Notes: a model not told the origin generated them from the letters alone. A DNA stretch of 32,456 nucleotides from Nocardioides soli (GCF_014191495.1 NZ_JACHWR010000010.1:1-32456), one strand, 5' to 3'. Shown: positions 1 to 10,200, counted from the stretch's first letter. Program-made: numbers and translations.

Positions 1-1
1 C

Positions 2-346
2 GGGCCGCACCGCGACGAGCTGCTGCTCAGCCTCGGGCACGGGCCCGGCCCCGACGGGGTCCGGCTGCCGGTGAAGGGCTACGCCTCCCACGGCGAGTCC
101 TGGTCGTTCGCGCTCGCGCTGCGCCTGGCGTCGTACGACCTGCTCCGCGCCGACGGCGACGACCCCATCCTCGTGCTCGACGACGTCTTCGCCGAGCTCG
201 ACACCGAGCGTCGCGCCCAGCTCGCCGAGCTGGTGTCGACCGCCGAGCAGGTCCTGGTCACGGCGGCTGTGGGCGCCGACGTGCCCGAGGTGCTCGCGGG
301 CACCCGGTACGTCGTCGCCGGGGGCGAGGTGGTCCGTGAGCAGTGA
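2..346 (+). CDS. recF: DNA replication/repair protein RecF, C-terminal part (5' end outside window)
   Basis: RecF is an SMC-like ATPase that loads RecA at gapped DNA. Only the last 114 residues are present; the frame is open from base 2, so the gene begins upstream of the window. Visible are the GPHRDE segment at the very start, the ABC signature-like region around KGYASHGESWSFALALR, and the Walker B/D-loop LVLDDVFAELD near bases 172-202, all characteristic of RecF. The TGA at 344-346 overlaps the start of the next gene by 11 bases, which suggests translational coupling. Position directly before a DUF721 gene and gyrB is the usual actinobacterial dnaA-dnaN-recF-gyrB order, so oriC should lie a few kilobases upstream. 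Confidence 0.95.
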   Translation, partial: GPHRDELLLSLGHGPGPDGVRLPVKGYASHGESWSFALALRLASYDLLRADGDDPILVLDDVFAELDTERRAQLAELVSTAEQVLVTAAVGADVPEVLAGTRYVVAGGEVVREQ

Positions 347-878
347 GCCGCCCACTGACCCGCAGCCGCCGGTCGAGCCCCCCGAGCACGACCCCGACGG
401 ACTCGACCTGGCCCGGGCGCTGACCCGCGCGACGTCGAAGTCCACGCCGGCCGCCCGGCGGCCGCGGCGCGCGGGTGGCCGCCCGACCGCTGGCCGGGTC
501 ACCGGATCGCACCCGGACGACCGCGACCCCCAGTTGCTCGACGCGACCCTGGGACGCCTGGTCGCCGACCATGGCTGGGACCTCGACCTGCGGATCCAGG
601 GCGTCTTCGGTCGCTGGTCCGAGCTGGTCGGCGACGAGGTCGCCCAGCACTGCACCCCGGAGACGTTCGCCGACGGGCGACTGGTCGTGCGCACGGACTC
701 CACCGCCTGGGCGACCCAGCTGCGGCTGCTCGCGCCGACGATCGTGCGCCGGCTCAACGAGGAGCTCGGTCACGGGACGGTCACCCTGATCGAGGTGCTC
801 GGCCCGCACCTGCCGACCTGGAAGAAGGGCCCCCGGTCGGTCCGCGACGGGCGGGGGCCGCGCGACACGTACGGGTGA
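336..878 (+). CDS. DUF721 family protein (DciA-like)
   Basis: 180-residue protein starting at GTG 336, inside the recF end. The first ~65 residues are a Pro/Arg-rich low-complexity stretch. The DUF721 domain occupies about residues 68-165, with the signature segments GRWSELVGDEVAQHC and LVVRTDSTAWATQLRLL. DUF721 includes DciA, which helps load the replicative helicase DnaB in bacteria lacking DnaC/DnaI. A helicase-loading role for this protein is inferred from family and from its place between recF and gyrB, the same place as Rv0004 in M. tuberculosis. The basic C-terminus (KKGPRSVRDGRGPR) could contact DNA. Confidence 0.88.
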   Translation: MSSEPPTDPQPPVEPPEHDPDGLDLARALTRATSKSTPAARRPRRAGGRPTAGRVTGSHPDDRDPQLLDATLGRLVADHGWDLDLRIQGVFGRWSELVGDEVAQHCTPETFADGRLVVRTDSTAWATQLRLLAPTIVRRLNEELGHGTVTLIEVLGPHLPTWKKGPRSVRDGRGPRDTYG

Positions 879-1046
879 TGTCACGGGGCTCGCGCAGACG
901 ATCTGGACGGGCCTCCGATGTATGGGGCCCTGTCTGACCCCCTGTGCGGCCGTCCGAACGGCGCTCACGAGCCGCTCAGCGCCGGTTTTCCTCCACAGAC
1001 CACCCCCGTCGGCAGGGCGACACGTGGTTGGAGGCGTTCGGAGGGC

Positions 1047-1052
1047 TATTAT
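1047..1052 (+). promoter_or_regulatory. Candidate -10 element of the gyrB promoter
   Basis: The 244-base gap between the DUF721 gene and gyrB contains TATTAT at 1047-1052, one mismatch from TATAAT and conspicuous in very GC-rich sequence. A weak -35 (GTGGTT, 1024-1029) lies 17 bases upstream. The transcript would have a leader of about 65 bases before the GTG at 1123. Assignment is by motif only. Confidence 0.45.
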
Positions 1053-1122
1053 GGACGGTGGCCGCCGAGCTATCGCTGACGCGGCCGTCGTTGTGTGAAG
1101 ACCGCCGTCAGAAGAGGTACGC

Positions 1123-3219
1123 GTGAGCGACGTCCACCCCGCCGAGCCCGACGAGACCGCAGGCCCGGCGCACCGGGTCGACACCGACTACGACGCTTCC
1201 GCGATCCAGGTCCTCGAGGGCCTCGAGGCGGTCCGCAAGCGTCCCGGTATGTACATCGGCTCGACCGGGGAGCGCGGCCTCCACCACCTGATCTGGGAGA
1301 TCGTCGACAACGCGGTCGACGAGGCGCTCGCGGGCTACTGCGACCGGATCGTCGTCACCCTGCTCGCCGACGGTGGCATCCGGGTCGAGGACAACGGCCG
1401 CGGCATCCCGACCGGGACCGCGCCGGGGCAGGACCTGCCGGCGCTGACCCTGGCGCTGACCGTGCTGCACGCCGGCGGCAAGTTCGGCGGCGGCGGCTAC
1501 AAGGTGTCCGGTGGCCTGCACGGCGTCGGCGTCTCGGTCGTCAACGCGCTCTCCACCAGGCTGGTCGCCGAGGTCAAGAACCGCGACCACCTGTGGCGGC
1601 AGACCTTCACGGTCGGCGTGCCCGACGGTGACCTCGAACAGGTCCGGCCGATGGCGGACGGCGAGCGCACCGGCACCACGATCACCTTCTGGGCATCGCC
1701 CGACATCTTCGAGACCACGACGTACTCCCTGGAGACGATCACCGCGCGGATCCGCGAGTACGCCTTCCTCAACAAGGGCCTCGAGATCGTCGTGCGCGAC
1801 GAGCGGCCGCAGGCCGACGAGATCGCGGACGCCGTCGAGGACGACACCGTCGCCGCCGACGTCGACCAGCAGCGCGCCGACAGCATCAAGCGCGCCGAGA
1901 CCGGCGGGATCGAGCAGATCTTCCGCTACGACCGCGGCCTGGTCGACTACGTCGAGTACATCAACCGCAAGAAGCAGGCGGCGAACCCGTCGATCATCTC
2001 GTTCGAGGCGGAGACCCCCGACACCGTCGAGAACCACATGAGCCTCGAGATCGCGATGCAGTGGAACACGTCGTACACCGAGTCGGTGCACACCTTCGCG
2101 AACACCATCAACACCCACGAGGGCGGCACCCACGAGGAGGGCTTTCGCGCGGCGCTCACCTCGCTCGTCAACAACTGGGGCTTCGAGTGGGGCCTGATGA
2201 AGAAGCAGGAGGACCGGGTCTCGGGCGACGACATCCGGGAGGGCCTGACCGCGATCATCTCGATCAAGCTCGGTGAGCCGCAGTTCGAGGGGCAGACCAA
2301 GACCAAGCTCGGCAACACCGAGGCCAAGGGCTTCGTGCAGCGCGTCGTCAACGACCAGCTCGGTGCCTGGCTGGAGCAGAACCCCGGGGAAGGCAAGGAC
2401 ATCATCCGGCGGGCCCAGGCGGCGGCGACCGCACGGATCGCCGCGCGCAAGGCGCGTGACCTGGCCCGCAACCGCAAGGGCCTGCTCGGCAGCGGCAGCC
2501 TGCCCGGCAAGCTCGCCGACTGCCAGTCGACCAACCCCGCCGAGTGCGAGGTCTTCATCGTCGAGGGCGACTCCGCGGGGGGCTCGGCCAAGTCCGGCCG
2601 CGACCCGCGGGTCCAGGCGATCCTGCCGATCCGCGGCAAGATCCTGAACGTCGAGAAGGCCCGCATCGACAAGGTCCTGGGCAACCAGGAGGTGCAGGCG
2701 ATCATCTCCGCGCTCGGCACCGGCATCCACGAAGAGTTCGACATCGACAAGCTGCGCTACCACAAGGTGGTGCTGATGGCCGATGCCGACGTCGACGGCC
2801 ACCACATCAACACGCTGCTGCTGACGCTGCTGTTCCGCTTCATGAAGCCGCTGATCGAGGGCGGCTACGTCTACATGGCCCAGCCCCCGCTCTACCGGCT
2901 GCGCTGGAACAAGCCGGCCGAGCACGAGTTCGTCTACTCCGACGCCGAGCGCGACGCGATGCTGCGCGCCGGGCAGGAGGCCGGCAAGAAGCTGCCGAAG
3001 GACAACCCGGTCCAGCGCTACAAGGGTCTCGGCGAGATGAACGCCGACGAGCTGTGGGAGACCACGATGGACCCCGACCAGCGGCTGATGCTGCAGGTCA
3101 CCCTCGACGACGCGGCGCACGCGGACGAGATCTTCTCGATCCTGATGGGCGAGGACGTCGAGCAGCGGCGCTCGTTCATCCAGCGCAACGCCAAGGACGT
3201 CCGATTCCTGGATATCTAG
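1123..3219 (+). CDS. gyrB: DNA gyrase subunit B
   Basis: 698-residue ATPase subunit of DNA gyrase, which introduces negative supercoils with GyrA. The start is GTG 1123, preceded by GAAGAGG at 1111-1117. The GHKL ATPase domain begins with RKRPGMYIGS (38-47) and carries the ATP-binding EIVDNAVDEA and the GGKFGGGGYKVSGGLHGVG lid. The TOPRIM domain has EGDSAGG at 481-487, with Glu481 as catalytic acid, and metal-binding DADVDG at 554-559. QRYKGLGEM starts at 631 and the usual C-terminal RDFI-like end is present. Length fits the actinobacterial short GyrB, which lacks the enterobacterial insert. It probably shares a transcript with gyrA, 55 bases downstream. Confidence 0.98.
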   Translation: MSDVHPAEPDETAGPAHRVDTDYDASAIQVLEGLEAVRKRPGMYIGSTGERGLHHLIWEIVDNAVDEALAGYCDRIVVTLLADGGIRVEDNGRGIPTGTAPGQDLPALTLALTVLHAGGKFGGGGYKVSGGLHGVGVSVVNALSTRLVAEVKNRDHLWRQTFTVGVPDGDLEQVRPMADGERTGTTITFWASPDIFETTTYSLETITARIREYAFLNKGLEIVVRDERPQADEIADAVEDDTVAADVDQQRADSIKRAETGGIEQIFRYDRGLVDYVEYINRKKQAANPSIISFEAETPDTVENHMSLEIAMQWNTSYTESVHTFANTINTHEGGTHEEGFRAALTSLVNNWGFEWGLMKKQEDRVSGDDIREGLTAIISIKLGEPQFEGQTKTKLGNTEAKGFVQRVVNDQLGAWLEQNPGEGKDIIRRAQAAATARIAARKARDLARNRKGLLGSGSLPGKLADCQSTNPAECEVFIVEGDSAGGSAKSGRDPRVQAILPIRGKILNVEKARIDKVLGNQEVQAIISALGTGIHEEFDIDKLRYHKVVLMADADVDGHHINTLLLTLLFRFMKPLIEGGYVYMAQPPLYRLRWNKPAEHEFVYSDAERDAMLRAGQEAGKKLPKDNPVQRYKGLGEMNADELWETTMDPDQRLMLQVTLDDAAHADEIFSILMGEDVEQRRSFIQRNAKDVRFLDI

Positions 3220-3233
3220 CTGTCTAGAGACAG
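3220..3233. repeat. Short inverted repeat between gyrB and gyrA
   Basis: CTGTCT-AG-AGACAG immediately follows the gyrB stop, within a stretch holding three CTAG tetranucleotides. It is too weak and lacks a T-run to be a convincing terminator. It could be a supercoiling- or protein-responsive site or an mRNA-processing hairpin; function unknown. Confidence 0.35.
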
Positions 3234-3274
3234 TCCTAGATTCCGGTAGAAGCGACGAGAGAGAGCCAGAGAAC

Positions 3275-6007
3275 GTGACTGAGCAGACCGACAACCTGGG
3301 CGGCGGGGGCGGCGGCGGGCGGATCGAGCCCATCGAGCTGCAGACCTCCATGCAGCGGGCCTACATCGACTACGCGATGGCGGTCATCGTCGGTCGCGCG
3401 CTGCCCGACGTACGCGACGGTCTCAAGCCGGTGCACCGCCGGGTGCTCTACGCGATGTACGACGGCGGGTACCGGCCCGACCGCGGCTTCTCCAAGTGCT
3501 CCCGCGTCGTCGGCGACGTGATGGGTCAGTACCACCCGCACGGTGACACCGCGATCTACGACACCCTGGTCCGGCTCGCGCAGCCGTGGGTGATGCGGGC
3601 GCCGCTGATCCACGGACAGGGCAACTTCGGCTCGCCGGGCAACGACCCGGCCGCGGCGATGCGGTACACCGAGTGCCGGATGGCGCCGCTGGCCATGGAG
3701 ATGGTCCGCGACATCGAGCAGGACACCGTCGACTTCCAGCCCAACTACGACGGTCGGTCGCAGGAGCCGGTGATCCTGCCGGCCCGGTTCCCGAACCTGC
3801 TGGTCAACGGCTCGGCCGGCATCGCGGTCGGCATGGCCACGAACATCCCGCCGCACAACCTGCGCGAGGTCGCCGAGGGCGCGAAGTGGTGCCTCGAGCA
3901 CCCCGACGCGACCCGCGAGGAGCTGCAGGACGCGCTGATCGAGCGGATCAAGGGGCCGGACTTCCCCAACGCCGCGCTGATCGTCGGACGCGAGGGCATC
4001 GAGCAGACCTACCGCACCGGGCGCGGCTCGATCACCCAGCGCGCGGTGATCGAGGTCGACGAGGACGCCAGGGGCCGCACTTGCCTGGTGATCACCGAGC
4101 TGCCCTACATGGTCAACCCCGACAACCTGGCGCTGAAGATCGCCGAGCTCGCCGACTCCGGCAAGGTGCAGGGCATCGCCGACGTCCGCGACGACACCTC
4201 CTCCCGCACCGGGCAGCGCCTCGTCGTGGTGCTCAAGCGCGACGCGGTCGCCCGCGTGGTGCTCAACAACCTGCTCAAGCACACCGAGCTGCAGACCAAC
4301 TTCAGCGCCAACATGCTGGCGCTCGTCGACGGTGTGCCGCGCACGCTCACCGTCGACCAGTTCATCTCCAACTGGGTCGAGCACCAGATCGAGGTCATCC
4401 GCCGGCGTACGGAGTACCGCCTGCGTCGCGCCGAGGAGCGGGCCCACATCCTGCGTGCGCTGGTCAAGGCGCTCGACGCCCTCGACGAGGTGATCGCGCT
4501 GATCCGCCGCTCCCCCGACGTCGCCGAGGCGCGGGCGGGCCTGATGGAGCTGCTCGACATCGACGAGGTCCAGGCGACCGCGATCCTCGACATGCAGCTG
4601 CGCGCGCTGGCCGCCCTGCAGCGCCAGAAGACGATCGACGAGCTCGCCGAGATCGAGCTGACCATCGCCGACTACCGCGACATTCTCGCCAACGTGACGC
4701 GGCAGCGTGCCATCGTCACCGCGGAGCTCGACGAGATCGTGGAGAAGTACGGCGACGACCGCCGTACCCAGATCATCGCGGCCGACGGCGACCTCTCGAT
4801 GGAGGATCTGATCCCCGACGAGGAGCTGGTCGTCTCCATCACCCGTGGCGGCTACGCCAAGCGCACCCAGCGCCAGCAGTACCGGCTCCAGAAGCGCGGC
4901 GGCAAGGGGGTCCGCGGGGCGACCCTGCGCGGCGACGACGTCGTCGAGCACTTCATCGCCACGACCAACCACCACTGGCTGCTGTTCTTCACGACCGCGG
5001 GCCGGGTCTACCGCACCAAGGCCTACAACCTGCCCGAGGCGTCGCGCGACGCGAAGGGTGGCCACGTCGCCGGGCTGCTCAGCTTCCAGCCGGACGAGAA
5101 CATCGCGCAGGTGCTGGCGATCCGCGACTACGAGCAGGCGCCGTACCTCGTGCTCGCGACGCGCAACGGACTGGTGAAGAAGACCCGCCTGGGCGACTAC
5201 AACAGCCCGCGCCAGGCCGGTGTCATCGCGATCAACTTCCGTGAGGACGACGACGAGCTGATCGGCGCCGAGCTCGTCAACGCCGACGACGACATCCTCC
5301 TGGTCTCCCGCAAGGGGCAGGCGATCCGGTTCGGTGCGGACGACGGCCAGCTGCGTCCGATGGGCCGCGCGACCTCCGGCGTCACGGGGATGAAGTTCCG
5401 CGACGGCGACTCCGTGCTGTCCATGTCGGTGATCCGCGCCGAGCAGGTCGCCGCCGAGGAGGCCGCGGAGGCCAAGGCCGCGGCGGACGGCGAGTCCACC
5501 GAGGCCGGTGACCTTCCGGACGTGAAGGAGCAGTACGTCTTCACGATCACCGACGGCGGCTTCGCCAAGCGGACCCGGATCTCGGAGTACCGCACCACCA
5601 ACCGTGGCGGCATCGGCATCAAGGCGATGGCGCTCCAGAACGAGGACCGCGGCCACCTGGTCGGCGCGTTCATCGTCGAGGAGGGCGACGAGATCCTCTC
5701 GATCACCCAGAACGGCCAGGTGGTGCGCAGCCCCATCAACGCCGACTTCCGGCCGACCGGCCGCTCCACGATGGGCGTGAAGTTCGTCGGGCCCAAGAAC
5801 GGCGACTCGGTGGCTGTCGTCGCCCGCTCGGTGGAGTCGCGGGAGGACGAGGAGACCGACGACGAGTCCGCGTCCGAGGCCGGTGCTGATCTCACGGAAT
5901 CGTCCGATGCGGGCGTGGGTGCAACAATCGAGGGAACTGTTGAGGAGACGGCGTCCGACGCCGTCGACGCACCCGAGGCCGACACCGACGGGGAGAGTGA
6001 GGCCTGA
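3275..6007 (+). CDS. gyrA: DNA gyrase subunit A
   Basis: 910-residue DNA cleavage/religation subunit of gyrase. Start is GTG 3275 with a purine-rich GAGAGAG stretch upstream. The winged-helix segment contains HPHGD (87-91), with Thr92 and Asp96 at the positions of E. coli Ser83 and Asp87, the quinolone-interacting pair. The catalytic tyrosine is Tyr131 in AAMRYTE. The C-terminal beta-pinwheel carries the GyrA box QKRGGKG at 539-545, which marks it as gyrase rather than topo IV ParC. A DNA-wrapping domain insertion around 725-755 is Ala/Glu-rich, and the last ~60 residues form an acidic low-complexity tail. The TGA overlaps the following ATG by one base. Confidence 0.98.
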   Translation: MTEQTDNLGGGGGGGRIEPIELQTSMQRAYIDYAMAVIVGRALPDVRDGLKPVHRRVLYAMYDGGYRPDRGFSKCSRVVGDVMGQYHPHGDTAIYDTLVRLAQPWVMRAPLIHGQGNFGSPGNDPAAAMRYTECRMAPLAMEMVRDIEQDTVDFQPNYDGRSQEPVILPARFPNLLVNGSAGIAVGMATNIPPHNLREVAEGAKWCLEHPDATREELQDALIERIKGPDFPNAALIVGREGIEQTYRTGRGSITQRAVIEVDEDARGRTCLVITELPYMVNPDNLALKIAELADSGKVQGIADVRDDTSSRTGQRLVVVLKRDAVARVVLNNLLKHTELQTNFSANMLALVDGVPRTLTVDQFISNWVEHQIEVIRRRTEYRLRRAEERAHILRALVKALDALDEVIALIRRSPDVAEARAGLMELLDIDEVQATAILDMQLRALAALQRQKTIDELAEIELTIADYRDILANVTRQRAIVTAELDEIVEKYGDDRRTQIIAADGDLSMEDLIPDEELVVSITRGGYAKRTQRQQYRLQKRGGKGVRGATLRGDDVVEHFIATTNHHWLLFFTTAGRVYRTKAYNLPEASRDAKGGHVAGLLSFQPDENIAQVLAIRDYEQAPYLVLATRNGLVKKTRLGDYNSPRQAGVIAINFREDDDELIGAELVNADDDILLVSRKGQAIRFGADDGQLRPMGRATSGVTGMKFRDGDSVLSMSVIRAEQVAAEEAAEAKAAADGESTEAGDLPDVKEQYVFTITDGGFAKRTRISEYRTTNRGGIGIKAMALQNEDRGHLVGAFIVEEGDEILSITQNGQVVRSPINADFRPTGRSTMGVKFVGPKNGDSVAVVARSVESREDEETDDESASEAGADLTESSDAGVGATIEGTVEETASDAVDAPEADTDGESEA

Positions 6008-6585
6008 TGACCGACCGTTCCGCCGAGCGCACCGCCACCCGCCCACCCGCCGACCGCCCGAGTTCCGGCGCACCGTCGGGCAAGAGCGCGGACCGTCCCG
6101 GCCTCGGTGCCCGGATCTCGGCGGTGGTCGGGAAGGCCTCCGACGAGCACCGCGCCAACGCGAATCCGGCCTCCAAAGCCGCGGCCACGAAGGCATCCCC
6201 GGCCGCGCGCCCGCCCCGGCGCGCCCGGCTGCGGCTGACCCGGATCGACCCGTGGTCGGTGATGAAGACGGCGTTCCTGCTCGCGATCGCCTTCGGCGTG
6301 GTGACGATCGTCTCGGTCTTCATCATCTGGTCGGTGCTCTCGGCGGCCGGTGTCTGGGACTCGATCAACCGCACGGTGCAGGACGTCGTGGGCGGCCAGG
6401 ACGCCTCCAGCTGGGACGTCGAGAAGTACGTCGGCATGTCCCGCGTCATGGGCTTCACGATGCTGGTCGCCGTGGTCGACGTCATCCTGCTGACCGCGAT
6501 CGCCACGCTCGGCGCGTTCCTCTACAACATGGCGGCGGCCCTGCTCGGCGGCGTCGAGCTGACCCTCGCCGAGGACCAGCGCTGA
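6007..6585 (+). CDS. DUF3566 membrane protein
   Basis: 192 residues, starting at the ATG that shares its A with the gyrA stop (TGATG), so it is translationally coupled to gyrA. The first ~75 residues are a Pro/Ala/Arg-rich cytoplasmic tail. The DUF3566 domain follows (RLRLTRIDPWSVMK at 74-87) with two hydrophobic helices, about 88-111 and 148-172, and the typical VEKYVGMSRVMGFT between them. It corresponds in position to Rv0007 of M. tuberculosis. The family is conserved in actinobacteria downstream of gyrA; its molecular role is not established. Confidence 0.9.
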   Translation: MTDRSAERTATRPPADRPSSGAPSGKSADRPGLGARISAVVGKASDEHRANANPASKAAATKASPAARPPRRARLRLTRIDPWSVMKTAFLLAIAFGVVTIVSVFIIWSVLSAAGVWDSINRTVQDVVGGQDASSWDVEKYVGMSRVMGFTMLVAVVDVILLTAIATLGAFLYNMAAALLGGVELTLAEDQR

Positions 6586-6622
6586 CCGCTCCCCCGCACG
6601 ACCGCATCGCGGTCCGCCCGTT

Positions 6623-6652
6623 TTGTCGGGCGCTCCGGGGGTGGGGTAATCT
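6623..6652 (+). promoter_or_regulatory. Promoter of tRNA-Ile
   Basis: TTGTCG (6623-6628) and TAATCT (6647-6652) are separated by 18 bases and lie 13 bases before the mature tRNA 5' end, which fits a SigA-type promoter for the tRNA gene. Confidence 0.55.
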
Positions 6653-6665
6653 TCCCCCGGTTCAC

Positions 6666-6742
6666 GGGCCTATAGCTCAGACGGTTAGAGCGCTTCCCTG
6701 ATAAGGAAGAGGTCACAGGTTCAAGTCCTGTTAGGCCCACCA
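6666..6742 (+). tRNA. tRNA-Ile (anticodon GAT)
   Basis: The cloverleaf is complete. Acceptor GGGCCTA pairs with TAGGCCC at 6732-6738. The anticodon stem CTTCC/GGAAG encloses loop CTGATAA with anticodon GAT at 6700-6702, and the T-arm contains GGTTCAAGTCC. The 3' ACCA is encoded (6739-6742). Position after gyrA matches ileT in mycobacteria. Confidence 0.97.
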
Positions 6743-6788
6743 CCCGGCCCGACCAGCGGTACGCCACCCGAGGCCCTGAGGAGTCACC

Positions 6789-6914
6789 ATGAAGAAGATC
6801 CTGCTGCTCCTGCTCATCGCCGGCGCGGCCGTCGTCGTCAAGAAGAAGCTCGACGAGGGCAAGCACGAGCAGGCCCTGTGGGCCGAGGCGACCGACAGCG
6901 TCACCCGGTCCTGA
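6789..6914 (+). CDS. DLW-39 family small membrane peptide
   Basis: 41-residue ORF, ATG 6789 to TGA 6912-6914, with GAGGAG just upstream as ribosome binding site. It begins MKKILLLLLIAGAAVVVKKK, a single hydrophobic helix followed by Lys residues, and continues with a short charged tail containing ALWAEATD. Size, composition and the D/A-L-W motif match the DLW-39 family of actinobacterial peptides typically found between the gyrA-linked tRNAs. Its function is unknown; it is probably membrane-anchored. Confidence 0.85.
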   Translation: MKKILLLLLIAGAAVVVKKKLDEGKHEQALWAEATDSVTRS

Positions 6915-6940
6915 GCCCGGGCGGCCCCGGCCGCCCACCA

Positions 6941-7013
6941 GGGGCCTTGGCGCAATTGGTAGCGCACCTGCTTTGCAAGCAGGGGGTTAGGGGTTCGAGT
7001 CCCCTAGGCTCCA
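6941..7013 (+). tRNA. tRNA-Ala (anticodon TGC)
   Basis: 73-nt cloverleaf. Acceptor GGGGCCT pairs with AGGCTCC at 7006-7012 and includes the G3-U70 wobble that identifies alanine tRNAs. Anticodon stem CCTGC/GCAGG carries loop TTTGCAA with TGC at 6974-6976. The T-arm is GGGGTTCGAGTCCCC. CCA is not encoded (sequence continues ACCC), unlike the neighbouring tRNA-Ile. Confidence 0.97.
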
Positions 7014-7019
7014 CCCTGT

Positions 7020-7045
7020 GAAACCGCCGGTCATCCTGCGGTTTC
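7020..7045 (+). terminator. Hairpin downstream of tRNA-Ala
   Basis: GAAACCGC (7020-7027) and GCGGTTTC (7038-7045) form an 8-bp stem with a 10-base loop a few bases after the tRNA. No long T-run follows (TGTCATTTC), so termination is plausible but not certain. The rest of the gap to 7246 shows no gene. Confidence 0.5.
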
Positions 7046-7246
7046 TGTCATTTCAGGTCGATCCTCCTCGTGTGGCGACCCACGAACCTGACGAATCTGC
7101 ACGTGATCCTGCGTTTCGACGACACTCAGGTCAGGTACGACGACGAGTTCGTTCTCGGGACTGATGTGTCGCGGCGGGTCCGTCGTTAGCGTCGCTCGAC
7201 GGTGTCTCAGGGCCGGGGGTGTCCTGACGCCGGAGGAGCCTGGATC

Positions 7247-10200
7247 GTGTTCACCGTCTCGCCACGCCGCCTGGTCACCGGGGTCGCCGCCGTCGCGGTC
7301 GTCGCCGCCACGTTCGTCGTCGCGCCGCCCGCGGCGCCGGCACGGGCACAGGAGGTGACGCTGAGCGCCGAGGAGGTCGATGAGGCGCTCTTCGTGGCCG
7401 GCGACATCGCGCGGGTCAGTGCCGATCCTGCGGCGGACGTACTCGAAGGCGTGCTGCAGGAGCTGTACGCCGTGCGCCCCGACCTCTCCGCAGACGCCGC
7501 GGTCGGTCAGATCCGGGTGCTGGAGTCGGCGCTGGCCGGTTCGGCGCCACCGGCCCGGGGCCGGGCGTCGGTCGCCGCGCAGTCGGCCGGCGCCGCGACG
7601 TACGAGTACTGCCAGGGCTGGCGCGAGCCGGCTCAGGGCGTCGAGTGGACCAAGCGCGATCACATCTGCGCCGACTGGCACCACACCAACGCGGCACGAC
7701 TGCACTTCCTCACCGCCGCGATCGCCGAGGCCGAGGTGCTGCCGGCGACCAAGCGTGCGGTGCGCAAGCAGGTGAAGGCGACGCTCGCGGCCTCCGACAA
7801 CGGCATCGGCGCCAGTGTGCTGACCCCGACCCTGGACCAGGCGATCGGCAGCGGCAGCATGCAGGACGCCTCCGTGCGACTGCAGCACAGCTACGCACTC
7901 GCGCAGGAGAACGACGAGTTCGCGGCCGCCCGCGACGATCTGTGGGCCGGTACCAGCGCCGAGGAGATCCTCGCATCGCTGCAGCAGCGCAAGGACGACC
8001 CCGACCTGGCGCCGCTGGCCGAGCAGCTGGCGAAGATCGACGCACAGGGCCGGCTGCCCATGCCGCCGGCCGAGTCCGAAGGCCTGGCGGCGGTCGCGCT
8101 GAGCAGGACCGACCAGGCCACCGGCACCGCCGTCAACGCCCTGACCACGCTCGCGCAGGCGCAGCAGAAGTACGACGAAGCCACGACCGAGGCCGAGAAG
8201 AAGAAGGCCAAGGAGGATCTGGAGAAGGCCCAGGACGGCCTGAAGGCGCCGCTGAAGGACGCCAAGAAGCTCGTCGAGGACGCCAAGACGGTCGTCAACT
8301 TCGCCACGTTCGTGCTGAGCAAGTTCGAGCCGAGCGCCGCCGAGGCGATCCAGGAGGCAGCCGACACCGTGCTCCCGGTCGCCGAGGGCCTGATCGGCAT
8401 CGGCAGCAGCATCGTCAACGGCGTCATCAACTTCTACTCCGGCAACTGGATCGGGGTGATCGGCGACGCCTTCTCCGCCCTCCAGGGCCTGGAGAAGCTC
8501 TTCGGCGGGTCCAGCGCCAGCAAGCCCAAGCCGGACCCGGTGCTGGTCGCGGTGGAGAACCTCGGCAAGCAGCTGGAGAAGCTGGGCACGGAGATGCACG
8601 AGCGCTTCGACCGCGTCGACGCCGCCCTGGAGCAGATCTACGGCGCGCTGACCGACGGGCTCGGCGAGATCCTGGCCAAGCTGGTGGCCAACGAGCGGAA
8701 CGTCGCGGAGATCTTCGACCGGCTGGAAACCCAGCGCGCGAGCCTGGTGCGCCTCGAGGACCGGGTCTTCGCGCTCTTCGGTGCCGAGCAGCGCCGGGCG
8801 CAGAAAGAGGCCATCAACCTCGCGGTCGGCAAGCAGACGATGAGCCAGGACCTGTACGACACCAGCACCAACCAGTTCTTCACCTGGGCCACCGAGCACG
8901 CCAAGGACGACATCGCCCTGGGCGCGAACCGGAGCTTCGCCCCGGCGGATCTCCTGGACGAGCTGAACCGGGGCCTGGATACGAACGTGGACTACCTGCG
9001 GCTTTTCACCAGGCAGGTCTACGGGCTTCCCGCGCCCCTCAGCAACGGCACCGTGAGCAATCCCAGCGACTGGGGCAGCGCGGCGCGGGCCTTCGGCCGG
9101 GTGATCACCGAGCACCCGCGCCACTTCCACAGCGAGCCGCGCAACCGGGCCCGACTCGACGGCATCATCACGGCGGGTGAGCACATCCGGGACACCTTCG
9201 CGGCGATCGCCGCAGACGATGCGCCCGGGCCGATCGACACCGGTCGGCCCGGCACCGGCAGCAGGGTGCTCAACGCGGCCACCGCGTACTACGAGGACGC
9301 CTGGGCGGCGCTCGCGACGGCGATCGAGCAGCGACTCGCGACCTGGGGAGCGGACCAGGTCACCACCTTCGACCTGTGGAAGGGGCCGCGGCAGGCCTAC
9401 AACGCCGCCCACCTGCCGAACCTGCCGGCGATCAGCTGCGGCCCGATCCTGAGCGGGAAGACGTTCCCGGCCGGGTCGCCGTACCGCACCACGATGCCCA
9501 ACCAGCTCGGACTGGCGATCGCCGCCGGGCTGGTGAGCCTCCGGGTCTGTGGCACCGGTGCGGAGTGGGTCAACATCGAGGACCGGCCGGAGACGAACCC
9601 GCGCACACCCGTGATCATCAACCGCTTCGCGCAGCTCCGGGTGCGGACCGAGATCCAGGTCAGGAACTCCGGTGGAACGGTGCTGGCCACCGGTACCGGC
9701 ACCTACCTCGACCCAGGCAAGACGCTGATCTGCAACTTCGACGAGGACGGCACCGACAACTGCGACCTCACCGCGAGCCATGCGGTGTCCAAGGCCGACC
9801 ACCAGTGGAGCGCGATCAGCACCGAACTCGGCTACGCCTGGTCCGCCGCTGTCCGTGCTCCGGGAGAGTCGGTGATCACGGAGATGGTCCGGGACTGGCT
9901 GCGCGGTCGCCAGCAGGTAGCGGCCGGACACATCGTGGGGCTGCTGGAGCCGGGACGAGCGCTGTCCGCGGCGTCGGTGCGGGTGAGCGCGGCGCGCAAG
10001 GCCCTGGTCAGCTACGTCGAGCTCGGCCTGCCGGCCGGGTTGGCGGTGGACGCCGAGCTGCGGGGCCTGCTCGAGGGCGGGGTCCGGCCTGCGTCGACCA
10101 GCGCCGATCCGCTCGATCGGGTGCTCGGCGGCACCTCCCGGCTCCTGGACGACGCCGGGAGCGGCCACCTGAGCCTGATCTGGGACGCGGTCGCTGCCCA

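Noticed and set aside
1108..3351. 747-residue open frame on the minus strand opposite gyrB
   Set aside because: It mirrors gyrB codon structure in GC-rich DNA, is full of Val/Leu/Asp/Arg low-complexity sequence and has no recognisable domain.
3236..6196. 986-residue open frame opposite gyrA, and a 1295-residue frame at 7031-10918 opposite the secreted protein
   Set aside because: Both are antisense shadows caused by GC-biased third positions; the plus-strand genes carry the motifs and ribosome binding sites.
6941..7013. tRNA-Ala as an integration site for an island carrying the secreted proteins
   Set aside because: No integrase gene and no repeat of the tRNA 3' end was found in the window.
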